A stretch of 64,000 nucleotides of DNA, from positions 1-64,000 of the forward strand of contig NZ_JAZQRL010000068.1 of assembly GCF_045629565.1 (NCBI RefSeq), given 5' to 3'. How positions within the stretch are numbered: position 1 is the stretch's first letter; every line of letters starts with the position of its first letter. The notes beneath the pieces are model-generated. The model was not told the DNA's origin, made no database searches, and was given only the letters and a program-made list of their open reading frames with translations. The translations under genes were made by a program, and so were the position numbers. Source of the DNA: Arcticibacter sp045629565. Its GTDB lineage: Bacteria; Bacteroidota; Bacteroidia; Sphingobacteriales; Sphingobacteriaceae. Positions 25,965-36,200 of this stretch are shown here, piece by piece.

Positions 25965-25984
25965 ATCAGGGCTCACACCCTGAT
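25965..25984 (-). other. Hairpin in the cyoE leader
   Basis: ATCAGGG at 25965-25971 and CCCTGAT at 25978-25984, perfect 7-bp stem with a 6-base loop, just upstream of the cyoE ATG (25948) and just downstream of the terminator after coxA. On the minus strand it is followed by CTTTTGG. It may be a second weak terminator or a leader structure for cyoE. Confidence 0.5.
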
Positions 25985-26002
25985 GATGAATCAATATGAA
26001 AA

Positions 26003-26038
26003 GGGGTATCTGTAAGTAATACTTAGTGCAGATACCCC
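26003..26038 (-). terminator. Terminator between coxA and cyoE
   Basis: GGGGTATCTG and CAGATACCCC (26003-26012 and 26029-26038) form a perfect 10-bp stem with a 16-base loop; on the minus strand the stem is followed by TTTTCAT. It separates the structural genes (act-coxBA) from the assembly genes (cyoE onward) and could allow partial read-through. Confidence 0.75.
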
Positions 26039-26056
26039 CTCTTTCTATTGAGATGA

Positions 26057-27955
26057 CTAAGCTTTATTAGCAGCTAGTCGTTCTGCTTCCTGATTTTTCT
26101 GCCACTCCAGCTGAATACGTTCAGCCTCTGGATTTCCTTCGAAGTCATGAGGGAAATTTGAGCTCATTGTTTCAGAGAATGGCACAGTCTGAAGAATAAA
26201 GTCTTCATCATGCCCAGGTTTACTATAATCGTATGGCCAACGGTAAACAGTAGGAATTTCACCTGGCCAGTTGCCATGTAAATGTTCTACCGGAGTTGTC
26301 CACTCAAGCGTGTTGGACTGCCATGGATTTTGAGTAGCCTTCTTTCCATACCAGATAGAATAAAAGAAATTCCATAAGAAGGCGACTTGACCAAGAGCGG
26401 CAATAATAGCGGCCCACGACACAAAAGTATTGACAGTTAACCATTCTTTCATGAATTCGAACTCTGTAAACGCATAGTACCTTCTTGGAACTCCGTCAAG
26501 ACCCATAAAGTGCATGGGGAAAAACACAAGATAAGCTCCTATAAACGTGAACCAAAAGTGCAAATATCCCAATTTGTCATCCATCATACGTCCAAACATC
26601 TTCGGATACCAATGATAAACGCCACAAAGCATACCGCAGATCGCTGCAGACCCCATTACAAGGTGGAAGTGAGCAACAACAAAATATGTATCGTGCAAGT
26701 TGATATCTAAAGCTGCATTTCCAAGGAAGATACCTGTAAGACCACCAGAGATGAAAAAGGACACCAAACCAATGGCAAATAGCATAGCCGGTGTGAAACG
26801 AATATTCCCCCTCCACAAAGTCGCGAGGTAATTAAATGTTTTTACCGCTGATGGAACCGCAATGATCAATGTGGTGATCATAAATACCCCCCCTAAAAAG
26901 GGACTCATACCAGTCACAAACATATGGTGTCCCCAAACGATGAAAGACAATACAGTGATACCAATCAACGAGTAAACCATGGCGTGGTAACCAAAGATAG
27001 GTTTACGTGCGTTCGTCGCGATTACCTCAGATGTGATCCCCAGCGCAGGCATAATAACAATATAAACCTCTGGGTGTCCAAGGAACCAGAATAAATGCTG
27101 GAACAAGATCGGACTACCACCTTGCTGAGGCAAAACCTGCCCCTGAACAACAAGATCAGAAAGATAAAAGCTAGTACCGACGCTACGGTCAAATATCAAT
27201 AACACAACGCCTGCAACAAGCACGGGGAATGATAAAGTTCCCAGAACCGCTGTCAGAAATAACGCCCAGATTGTAAGAGGCATCTTCCACAGATCCATAC
27301 CTTTGGTACGCATATTTAAAATCGTAGTGATATAGTTAAGTGCACCAATCAAGGACGAAGCAATGAAAAACACCATACTGATCAACCACAAGGTCATCCC
27401 CGTTCCGGAACCTGAAATCGCTGTCGGTAATGCCGATAAAGGAGGATATATAGTCCAGCCCGCACTGGCAGGTCCGCTCTCGACAAAGAATGACGCCATC
27501 ATAATAACGCAAGCAATAAAGAAGAACCAAAAGGAAATCATATTCGCTATTGGTGATGCCATATCTCTCGCCCCAATTTGAAGAGGGATCAGCAGGTTAC
27601 TAAATGTTCCACTTAATCCTGCAGTCAATACAAAAAATACCATGATGGTACCGTGAATCGTGACAAGTGAAAGGTAAAAGTCGGGTTTAATCCTTCCTCC
27701 TTCTGCCCATTTCCCCAGGAACGTTTCCATTAATGGAAAACTCTGATCCGGCCAGCCTAGCTGAATACGGAACAGAATAGAAAGAAGCATTCCTATAACG
27801 GCCATAATGATACCCGTAATAAGGAACTGTTTTGCGATCATCTTATGATCCTGGCTGAAAACATACTTAGTCAGGAAAGATTGCTCATGGTGACCATGGT
27901 CATCATGTGAATGCCCTGAATGTTCTAATGTATGATTAATCGCTGTGCTTGACAT
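26057..27955 (-). CDS. ctaD: Cytochrome c oxidase subunit I (aa3 type)
   Basis: 632 residues, the haem-copper catalytic subunit that reduces oxygen and pumps protons. Haem a ligands His101 (LVTIHGTIMVFF) and His431, high-spin haem ligand His429 (VVAHFHLVMG), and CuB ligands His294 with the cross-linked Tyr298 (GHPEVY) plus His343-His344 (WGHHMF) are all visible. About twelve helices. The first 25 residues are unusually histidine-rich (seven His between 8 and 23, such as HSHDDHGHHE). It follows coxB by 21 bases and precedes a terminator. The presence of a menaquinol-oxidising ACIII upstream supports an ACIII-aa3 supercomplex. Confidence 0.96.
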   Translation of the reverse strand: MSSTAINHTLEHSGHSHDDHGHHEQSFLTKYVFSQDHKMIAKQFLITGIIMAVIGMLLSILFRIQLGWPDQSFPLMETFLGKWAEGGRIKPDFYLSLVTIHGTIMVFFVLTAGLSGTFSNLLIPLQIGARDMASPIANMISFWFFFIACVIMMASFFVESGPASAGWTIYPPLSALPTAISGSGTGMTLWLISMVFFIASSLIGALNYITTILNMRTKGMDLWKMPLTIWALFLTAVLGTLSFPVLVAGVVLLIFDRSVGTSFYLSDLVVQGQVLPQQGGSPILFQHLFWFLGHPEVYIVIMPALGITSEVIATNARKPIFGYHAMVYSLIGITVLSFIVWGHHMFVTGMSPFLGGVFMITTLIIAVPSAVKTFNYLATLWRGNIRFTPAMLFAIGLVSFFISGGLTGIFLGNAALDINLHDTYFVVAHFHLVMGSAAICGMLCGVYHWYPKMFGRMMDDKLGYLHFWFTFIGAYLVFFPMHFMGLDGVPRRYYAFTEFEFMKEWLTVNTFVSWAAIIAALGQVAFLWNFFYSIWYGKKATQNPWQSNTLEWTTPVEHLHGNWPGEIPTVYRWPYDYSKPGHDEDFILQTVPFSETMSSNFPHDFEGNPEAERIQLEWQKNQEAERLAANKA

Positions 27956-27976
27956 ATTATCGATCTATCTGATTTA

Positions 27977-29308
27977 CTAATTATTTAATGCTAATTTGTT
28001 ATCTACCGCAACCTCTTTTACCGAAGATGCTACTTTTTGTTGCATTTCTTTCTTCACATCATCGTTGAAGAAAAGAGGCTGCTTGGTAATCCACTCATTA
28101 TATTCTTGCTCGCTAACAACCTTAACCTTATACTGCATGTTATAGTGTCCGGATCCACAGATCTTAGCGCACAATAAAACGTAATCGAATGCCGGGTTAC
28201 CTTTCTTCTCACGCATTTCTTCAGTAGTCAACTTTGGAGTGAACTGGAAGTAGGTGGGCATCCCGGGAACAGCATTCATTTGAACCCTGAACTCAGGCAT
28301 GTAAAAGCTATGAAGAACGTCTTTGGAGTTTATAGTGACACGCACAGGCTTATTGACTGGCAATACAATCTCAGGACCTAAACGATCATCCCAACTCTTC
28401 TTATCGGCATAGTCAATACCCAGTGTGTTGGTCGGAGTGGTTAACTTGTAATTACGAACACCCAGCTCATTATCGGCTCCAGCATAACGAACATTCCATT
28501 TAAACTGTTCTCCAGTTACTTCGACGGATAATGCAGCCTTCTGATCGGCCTCCGGTGGATTAGTGATACTTCTCCAGGTGAAAAATCCGAACACAACAAG
28601 AATCGTAAGTACAAACGCCGGAACGATAGTCCAAAGGCGTTCGATGGCATTGTTGTGTGGATAATAGTATGCTTTTCTGACCGTGCTTCCGCGATATTTG
28701 AAAATGAACCAGAATAACAGAATTTGTGTAATAACAAACACCAGTGTCGTGATCGCTACGGTAGTAAGCATCATACTATCAATTCTGTCTCCATGAACTG
28801 ATGCTGATTCGCCAGTTACAACATAGCCCCATACATCATACGTCCAATACGTTCCGTACAACCCTAAAACCAGAAATGCTATGAAGATACCTCCCTGGAT
28901 AGTGTTCCAGTTAAGAGCGCCTTCTTTTCCCTGAATTTCCCGTGTCAGCTCATAAACTCGTAAAATCTTTCCGATAATAGCGAGGAAAATGCATACCAGT
29001 AAAAATAGGATTGTATAATACGCAGCTGTTTTATACAGCGTACTGTTATCAACTACCTCGTCAGCAGCAGCCAAAGTACTAGCGTCATCAGACGTAGCCG
29101 ACTCACTCACTTTCACTAGCTCACTAGCAAATGCATCCATATCGGCTGCATCTGTTACCGGTGCCGTTACCGGAGATGCTGCCGACGTTTCCGTTGCGCT
29201 CGCAGCAGCGGTAGAATCCTGTGCGGAAACCGAAGCACCAGCAGCCATAAAGCCAATGGCAAGTACAGCAATTAAGTTTCTGATCTTAAATAATTTATTA
29301 AAACGCAT
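27977..29308 (-). CDS. ctaC: Cytochrome c oxidase subunit II
   Basis: 443 residues, much longer than the usual 280-330. Signal peptide, a Ser/Ala/Thr-rich stretch (about 31-75), a first extra hydrophobic helix (about 93-115), then the normal hairpin of two membrane helices and a cupredoxin domain. The CuA site is complete: the loop CAKICGSGHYNM at 380-391 has Cys380, Cys384, His388 and Met391, and HSFYMPEFRVQM holds the other histidine. It accepts electrons from the cytochrome c-like domains of ACIII (ActA/ActE). It lies 40 bases after actF and is transcribed with it. Confidence 0.94.
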   Translation of the reverse strand: MRFNKLFKIRNLIAVLAIGFMAAGASVSAQDSTAAASATETSAASPVTAPVTDAADMDAFASELVKVSESATSDDASTLAAADEVVDNSTLYKTAAYYTILFLLVCIFLAIIGKILRVYELTREIQGKEGALNWNTIQGGIFIAFLVLGLYGTYWTYDVWGYVVTGESASVHGDRIDSMMLTTVAITTLVFVITQILLFWFIFKYRGSTVRKAYYYPHNNAIERLWTIVPAFVLTILVVFGFFTWRSITNPPEADQKAALSVEVTGEQFKWNVRYAGADNELGVRNYKLTTPTNTLGIDYADKKSWDDRLGPEIVLPVNKPVRVTINSKDVLHSFYMPEFRVQMNAVPGMPTYFQFTPKLTTEEMREKKGNPAFDYVLLCAKICGSGHYNMQYKVKVVSEQEYNEWITKQPLFFNDDVKKEMQQKVASSVKEVAVDNKLALNN

Positions 29309-29348
29309 TTCTTATACAATTCTAATGTGAATCCTTGTTCTTGTCTAC

Positions 29349-30584
29349 TTATATAGAATGATGTAAACTCTCTTCAAGGAATGGATGATTTTTTGCAACC
29401 AACGGTTTCTTAGCTAGCTGAGACAGCATTAAAAAGCTGAATAAGCCCGCGAAACCGATCGCTGTTCCAATTTCAGTAATTCCGAAGTCCCTGTGGCTTT
29501 CAACCGTTCCAGGCATTATCATCAAATAATAATCCAACCAATGTCCGCAAAGTAAGACAATACATACAACTAGTAGCGTGTTCGTACGTCTCTTTGAATC
29601 GCGAGTCATTAAAATCAACACAGGAGCAAGGAAGTTGATTACAATATTTAACCAAAACCATGGCTTATACTCGGGCTCCCACCTCTTAAAGAAGTAAACG
29701 GTTTCTTCGGGCATGTTAGCATACCATATCAATAAGAATTGTGCAAACCATACGTACGTCCAGAAAATAGAGAAAGCAAAAATAAACTTACCCAAATCGT
29801 GCAAGTGATTATGATTCACCCAGCTCAGATAACCGCCCTTTTTCATCAGGATAATAGTGATGGTGATTGCGCACAGGCCGCTGACCCACATGGCCGCAAA
29901 GTTATACCAACCAAACATGGTGGAAAACCAGTGAGCCTCTAATGACATAATCGTATCAAAAGACCATATAGGCGTTGTGAAGCCAAAAATCACCAGAAAT
30001 ATAGCTGACGTTTTAAAGCTTTTTTTATAATTCCCAAGACCGCCGACGGTATCTTCATTATTGGAATACTTAGTAAGCATTACAGCAAAAGCAGAATAAA
30101 TAGCCAGAAAAATAACAAGTCGGATTAAAAAGAAGGGGGCATTGAGATATACTGCCTTCTTAGCAATGATCGGATCGTAGTTTGCATGCCCCACTTCGGC
30201 AATACCTTCATGATGCCAATGATGATACAGATTGTGAGAGAATAATCCTGCTGCACAGATGATGATCAATATAATTGACGCCACAGGCAGAACGTTTGCA
30301 AAAGCCTGAGGTATGCGGATTAAACCCGCTGACCAGCCCGACTGTGTAACTAGCTGCAATGCGACGAAGAACGCCCCTGCTGCACATACACATGTAAAGT
30401 AATATCCCATTAAAAGGAGATTGGCAAATGTACGCTCGGTATGATGCTCGGAAGGATCTAGCAAAAAGCCATATGCCAATGCTACAACGCCTATCAGAAT
30501 CGCAACCAAACTCCAGGTTTTTGCTTTACCCGAGAATTCGTATTGCTGTGTAAAATTATGTGTGTGATGATTGTGAGTTCCCAT
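29349..30584 (-). CDS. actF: Alternative complex III subunit ActF (NrfD-like)
   Basis: 411 residues with about ten membrane helices, related to the NrfD/PsrC family and to ActC. Bacteroidota annotate it as quinol:cytochrome c oxidoreductase quinone-binding subunit 2. The N-terminus MGTHNHHTHNF is histidine-rich. ActC and ActF form the membrane core of ACIII, ActC holding the menaquinol site. It is preceded by actE (18 bases) and followed by coxB (40 bases). Confidence 0.9.
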   Translation of the reverse strand: MGTHNHHTHNFTQQYEFSGKAKTWSLVAILIGVVALAYGFLLDPSEHHTERTFANLLLMGYYFTCVCAAGAFFVALQLVTQSGWSAGLIRIPQAFANVLPVASIILIIICAAGLFSHNLYHHWHHEGIAEVGHANYDPIIAKKAVYLNAPFFLIRLVIFLAIYSAFAVMLTKYSNNEDTVGGLGNYKKSFKTSAIFLVIFGFTTPIWSFDTIMSLEAHWFSTMFGWYNFAAMWVSGLCAITITIILMKKGGYLSWVNHNHLHDLGKFIFAFSIFWTYVWFAQFLLIWYANMPEETVYFFKRWEPEYKPWFWLNIVINFLAPVLILMTRDSKRRTNTLLVVCIVLLCGHWLDYYLMIMPGTVESHRDFGITEIGTAIGFAGLFSFLMLSQLAKKPLVAKNHPFLEESLHHSI

Positions 30585-30602
30585 TTCGCTTAAAACATTA
30601 AC

Positions 30603-31190
30603 TTATTGAAGTTTTTGCAATTCTTTTACGTACATAACAATTTTCCACCTCTCGGTAGGATTAAGCTGTGCACGGTGAGGTCCCATAAGGTTTAAACCGT
30701 ATGTGATCGTGTGAAAAATCTTTCCGTCAGTTAAGTCTTTCATAGCACCGCCCCTGGAAGAATTACCTTTCGAGTAAGACGGTGGAGGAGGAAACTTCTC
30801 CAACGCAACAATCGTTCCGTCGCCATTTCCTTGAGGACCGTGGCACTGAGAACACATATGAAGATATAAATTCTTACCCTCAGTCAAGTTTTGCTTATTT
30901 CTTGTCAGCGGGTTAATAAGATTGTTACTGGCAGCCAGATATCCCTCATTTGTATTCGGATACTCATCAACCTTATCATAACCGACCGGCGTAGTGCCTG
31001 ATGGCGGCAACTGTGCTGTCTGACCGTTTGGAAAATTCTTATTAGGCTGATCCGGATTATATGCAATCGGATCGTACATATTACGGGCGAATTCGAGTCC
31101 CGGATTCTGCTTATCACCACCACATGAAGACACCACAGCCGATCCTGCCACGGCTATCAATGCAGCGCTAAATATCCTGAGCTTATTCAT
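30603..31190 (-). CDS. actE: Alternative complex III subunit ActE, mono-haem cytochrome c lipoprotein
   Basis: About 195 residues. The ATG at 31190 (MNKLRIFSAALIAVAGSAV) gives a proper signal peptide with lipobox VSSC; upstream in-frame starts would run into actD. One haem c site CSQCH (in LHMCSQCHGPQGNGDG), with a likely axial Met in YGLNLMGPHRAQL. ActE is the mono-haem periplasmic subunit of ACIII and probably passes electrons to the oxidase. Its start overlaps the end of actD by 8 bases. Confidence 0.9.
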   Translation of the reverse strand: MNKLRIFSAALIAVAGSAVVSSCGGDKQNPGLEFARNMYDPIAYNPDQPNKNFPNGQTAQLPPSGTTPVGYDKVDEYPNTNEGYLAASNNLINPLTRNKQNLTEGKNLYLHMCSQCHGPQGNGDGTIVALEKFPPPPSYSKGNSSRGGAMKDLTDGKIFHTITYGLNLMGPHRAQLNPTERWKIVMYVKELQKLQ

Positions 31191-31719
31191 AACTAACATA
31201 CTTCCTTTCGTTGTGCATAACTTCAACAGCGCCTGCATCTTTTAACAAGTTTTCAATTTTATCCGGATACGGGTTGGTCTTTGCATCAATAGCAATGACA
31301 AAGCGATCATCCGTAGCCCGCAAGTCCATCACCCGGGGCGCACGGCCTGGGAAGAAGTGATTTGCGTAAAAGAAGGTAAACATCATGCCATATGCAGCAA
31401 ATAAAATCGTAAGCTCAAACATGATAGGAATAAAGTCTGGCATGGCAAATGCCGGCTTTCCTCCGATATTCATAGGCCAGTCGTAAACCAACATATAATA
31501 TATCATTGAAAAACCTAGAACTGTACCGGTGATTCCAAAGCAAAATGCAGCAATCGGAAGCCTGGAACGCTTATAGCCTAACTTATCTTCTATCCCGTGA
31601 ATCGGCATCGGAGTATACACATCATAAATTCCGATATTATTCTCCTGTAGTTTGTCGATCCCGTGCATCATCTCATCAGGATCTTCGAAATGACCTAATA
31701 TATATTTTACGTTGCTCAT
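31183..31719 (-). CDS. actD: Alternative complex III subunit ActD (DUF3341)
   Basis: 178 residues, DUF3341 family: starts MSNVKYILGHFEDPDEMMHG, has two transmembrane helices in the middle (about 58-80 and 95-118) and ends in a cytoplasmic-side ferredoxin-like part with DRFVIAIDAKTNP. It holds subunits of ACIII together. Its neighbours are actC (3 bases) and actE (8-base overlap), the standard ActA-B-C-D-E-F order. Confidence 0.92.
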   Translation of the reverse strand: MSNVKYILGHFEDPDEMMHGIDKLQENNIGIYDVYTPMPIHGIEDKLGYKRSRLPIAAFCFGITGTVLGFSMIYYMLVYDWPMNIGGKPAFAMPDFIPIMFELTILFAAYGMMFTFFYANHFFPGRAPRVMDLRATDDRFVIAIDAKTNPYPDKIENLLKDAGAVEVMHNERKYVSYE

Positions 31720-31722
31720 TGT

Positions 31723-33195
31723 CTAGCTTTTAGCGTAATCACTTTTTGAAACACTATCATATTTTTCCAAAGACTCCTGGTAGTACTCACCATGAGACTT
31801 TTCAACCTTGCCATCTCTGATCAGCTTTTGCTTCACCTGATCGCTTGAGCTCTTCAGAATGAGTTTCACCTCTGCCATTGCAATTCCAGGAAGCACACGA
31901 AGGAACAGAAGAAACAGAGTAAAGAACACACCGATAGATCCTACGAATAACAAGATGTCGATCGTTGTCGGGTAGAACATAGCCCAGCTGGATGGAAGAT
32001 AATCGCGGTGAAGAGAAGTAACGATGATAACGAAGCGTTCAAACCACATACCGATGTTCACAACAATGGAAAGAACCCATGATGCCCAGATACTGGTACG
32101 GATTTTCTTGAACCAGAAAAGCTGAGGAGAAATAACGTTACAAGTCATCATACACCAGTAAGCCCACCAGTATGGACCACTGATACGATTCAAAAATGCA
32201 TATTGTTCGTACTCCACTCCTGAATACCAGGCAATGAATAACTCAGTCAGATAAGCTACACCCACAATCGAACCAGTAACGATAATAATAACGTTCATCG
32301 ATTCAATATGAAACATGGTAATGTAGTTTTCCCATTTCATCACCTTGCGGGCAATCAGCAACAGCGTTTGCACCATCGCAAAACCCGAGAAAATTGCTCC
32401 GGCAACGAAGTATGGCGGGAAAATAGTAGTGTGCCATCCCGGCTCCAGTGAAGTCGCAAAGTCAAAAGATACGATAGTGTGTACCGACAATACAAGTGGA
32501 GTAGAAATACCCGCCAGGATTAGCGATACTGACTCAAAACGCTGCCAGTTCTTTACCGATCCCGCCCATCCAAAAGAAAGGATGGAATAGATTCTGCGTC
32601 TAAAACCGGTAGCTCTGTCACGGATAGTCGCAATATCAGGAAGCAAACCAGTGTACCAGAAAACCAGGGACACAGAAAAATACGTAGAAATCGCGAATAC
32701 GTCCCAGATCAGCGGCGAGTTAAAGTTAACCCATAGTGACCCGAACTGATTCGGCAATGGAAACACCCAGTAAGCTAACCACGGCCTACCCATGTGGGCG
32801 ATAATATAAGTGGCGGCACAAATAACCGCAAAAATGGTCATAGCTTCTGCAGACCGGTTAATGGAGTTTCTCCAGTTCTGTCGGAAGAGAAGGAGTACCG
32901 CGGAAATAAGTGTTCCCGCGTGACCGATACCTACCCACCAAACGAAGCCGGTGATATCCCACGCCCATCCAACAGTCTTATTCAGTCCCCAGGTACCTAA
33001 TCCAACCCAGAAAGTATAACTTATGGTTACAACCCAGGTAAGTGCTAAAGCTACGGCAATACCAAAGCCGATCCACCATGCCTTATTGGGCTTGTTCTCA
33101 ACAGGAACCAGAACATCCTCAGTAATCTTAGAATAGGTTATATTCTTTCCGGTGATTAATGGTTCTCTTAATATTGATTCGTTATGTGCTGACAT
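31723..33195 (-). CDS. actC: Alternative complex III subunit ActC (NrfD-like, quinone-binding)
   Basis: 490 residues with about ten membrane helices, NrfD/polysulfide reductase family (SFWVGLGTWGLNKTVGWAWDITGFVWW near the N-terminus, and GHAGTLISAVLLLFRQ). ActC binds menaquinol on the periplasmic face, close to the [3Fe-4S] cluster of ActB. The C-terminal 60 residues are polar. It lies 30 bases after actB and overlaps almost with actD (3 bases). Confidence 0.93.
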   Translation of the reverse strand: MSAHNESILREPLITGKNITYSKITEDVLVPVENKPNKAWWIGFGIAVALALTWVVTISYTFWVGLGTWGLNKTVGWAWDITGFVWWVGIGHAGTLISAVLLLFRQNWRNSINRSAEAMTIFAVICAATYIIAHMGRPWLAYWVFPLPNQFGSLWVNFNSPLIWDVFAISTYFSVSLVFWYTGLLPDIATIRDRATGFRRRIYSILSFGWAGSVKNWQRFESVSLILAGISTPLVLSVHTIVSFDFATSLEPGWHTTIFPPYFVAGAIFSGFAMVQTLLLIARKVMKWENYITMFHIESMNVIIIVTGSIVGVAYLTELFIAWYSGVEYEQYAFLNRISGPYWWAYWCMMTCNVISPQLFWFKKIRTSIWASWVLSIVVNIGMWFERFVIIVTSLHRDYLPSSWAMFYPTTIDILLFVGSIGVFFTLFLLFLRVLPGIAMAEVKLILKSSSDQVKQKLIRDGKVEKSHGEYYQESLEKYDSVSKSDYAKS

Positions 33196-33225
33196 AATCT
33201 TTTTAAAATTCTATTCTGAAATCAA

Positions 33226-36200
33226 TTACGCTTCTACTATGTTTCTAACCTTTGTCTGGTAGCCTATACCTGGCATAGTATTGATCTCCTCCAGCACATA
33301 GTATGTACGCTCATTACGCAGAGCTTTACTTACTGCTGATTCAGGATCGTTCATATCTCCGAAGATAATCGCGTTTGCTGAACAAGCTTGCTGACAAGCC
33401 ATCTGTATTTCGCCATCCACAAGAGCACGCTTTTCTAACTTAGCCGCTAATCTGCCGCCCTGAATGCGCTGAATACACATAGAACATTTCTCCATAACAC
33501 CCCTTGAACGAGTAGTTACGTCAGGGTTCAATAGAAGTTGAGTGAATTCATTGTTCAGATAGTTATCAAAACGTGAATCATTCCAGTAGTTAAACCAGTT
33601 GAAACGACGAACTTTATAAGGACAGTTGTTTGCACAGTAACGAGTACCCACGCAACGGTTGTAAGCCATATGGTTTAATCCGTCAGATGAATGCATGGTG
33701 GCAATAACCGGGCATACTGTTTCGCATGGAGCATGATCACAATGCTGACAAAGCATCGGCTGGTGAACAACGGATATATCATCCATATTCTCTAGCTCGC
33801 TTATCTCATCTTCCTTTGTAACCGATTTCCCACCGTCGTTAAAGCTGTAATAACGGTCAATTCTGATCCAATGCATGTCACGACGGTTTCTAACCTCGTC
33901 ACGACCCACCACCGGAATATTATTTTCTACATTACAAGCAACAATACATGAACCACAACCAGTACAAGCGTTCAAATCAATCGCCATAACCCAGTTATGA
34001 CCAATCTTTTTGTGCTCAGGCCACAAATCATAGTTGTGGTGCGCAGCGCCGTGCGCCGTCGTTCCTGCATGAGGATCCTTTTTATAATCTGCAAAAGTCG
34101 TCTCACGAACGATATTTCTTCCTTCGTAAGAGTGATGGGTTTGAGTCTGAGCCAGCTCATACTTTCCACCAGTCTTGCTGATAGTAGCGGTAGTGTGGAA
34201 CTGTACAGAACCATTAGCCACCCTAGCTAAAGGATATGCGTTCTCTCCTACTTTGCCAATTTGTCCAGCCTTTGTGCGACCGTACCCAACAGCGATGGAA
34301 ATAGTACCTCGCGCTTGTCCAGGCTGAAGAAGCAATGGCAACACAATGGTATAACCATTTTCGCCTTTAATCTCAACCAGGTCAAATTCACTCCATCCTT
34401 GCTCTTCAGCAAACTTTGGAGCAACAGCTGCATAATTATCCCAGGTTACTTTCGAAACAGCGTCAGGTAACTCCTGAAGAAACGCGTTATTGGCATAACG
34501 ACCATCCTTCATCGCACCGTTTTGGTATAAGTGTACTTCTATATCCTTAGCAAGAGATTTACTTTGTGAAACGATAGTTTGAGCAACACCCGTCAGATCA
34601 CCTGCGAAAGAGTAGCTGCCTGCAGGTTTCTGTCCCGTATAAACGAAACCAGTTTGCAACAGATCTTTCCAGGATTTCCCCGCAGTTGGCAGAATATTTT
34701 TCTCCCAATATGACTTCACATACTGGTAGTAATTCTTTTGCGGGTTTTCAGACCAGGCTAGCAAGCTCTGCTCTGCTTGTCTCGTGTTGAAAACAGGGTT
34801 GATAGTTGGCTGAATGATTGTATAGTAGCCTTCTACTGCACTTTCGTCACCCCATGATTCCAGGAAGCACGATGTCGGTGCTAGAACAGTACACAAACTT
34901 GCTGTTTCATCCTCTCTGTCAGAGAAAGATACGCGCAAAGGCACTTTTGCAAGCGCATCAGCGAAAAGCTTAGGATCCGAAAAATCATATGCCGGATTGC
35001 TACCCATAAAGAATACCGCACCAACCTCGCCGTTGTTCATCTCCTTAACGAAAGAAGAAAACGCAACGTCATTACCGGCGTAGCTGTTAATCTGGTTATC
35101 CAGATCTATTGTCGTACCGTAGCTGCCCAGTGCAGAGTTGATGGCGTTAACAACCGTTTGTATAGAAACATCATTTGATCCTGAAACAACCAACGCACGA
35201 CCTCTAGCCTGCAGTAATTCTTTCGCTGCAAGCTTAATGGCAGTGTTGGCAAATGTATTTGACGCCAACGCCTGAGCACCTGGAAGTTGCCCACCCGTCA
35301 CTTCGTTATACAACGCGATGATTGCAGGTCCTTCTTCAGATGGCTTAACCGGAATACGGGAATCCGCATTTGTACCTGTCAGACTCATACCAGTCTCAAA
35401 CTGGATATGTCTCGACATCTTACCTTTCTTGAGGGAGGCGGAATTACGATTACCAACATATTGTTTGGTAAACTCCTCACCAGAGATCCATGTACCCAAG
35501 AAATCAGCTGACACACTCACTATAACGTCTGCCCTGTCAAATCGGTAACTTGGGATTACTGCCTTTCCAAAACTGTTTGCATTTGCCTGAAGAATTCCAC
35601 TATAAGAAACGGCATCAACCTGTACATGAACCGTATTCGGATATTGTGTAATAAATTCAGCAATAACACTTTTCGCCGAAGGGCTTGAAATGCTGGAAGA
35701 TACTATGCGGATCTTCTTACCTGAGGCTTGAAGCTTATTTAATTCCCCTTTAACGAAAGAATCGACTTTATCCCAGCTCGCCTCTGCACCGTCAAGTTTT
35801 GGTCCTTTTAGCTTAGAAACATCATATAGATCCAGAATCGCTGCCTGAGTAGCCGCATCTGTTCCGGTATTACCAAATACGCTACGCTCATTTGGCTCGA
35901 TTTTAATCGGACGACCTTCTCTGGTCTTCACTAAAATACTTTGACCGTTATAACTGGAAACATAATAATTTGCAACACCAGGTGTTACGTCTTCAGGTTT
36001 AACCAGATAAGGAATAGACTTATGCACAGGAGCTGTCTGACATGCAGCCAGAGAAACAGCACCTAAACCAAATCCCAACGCTTTTAAGAAATCACGTCTC
36101 GGCGCAACCGTGTTCAAACCTCCTTCACTTAAAACATCTTCCAACGGAATCTGCTCAGCGAATTCATTTTTATTTTTCTCTACAAATTCAGGAGAGCTCT

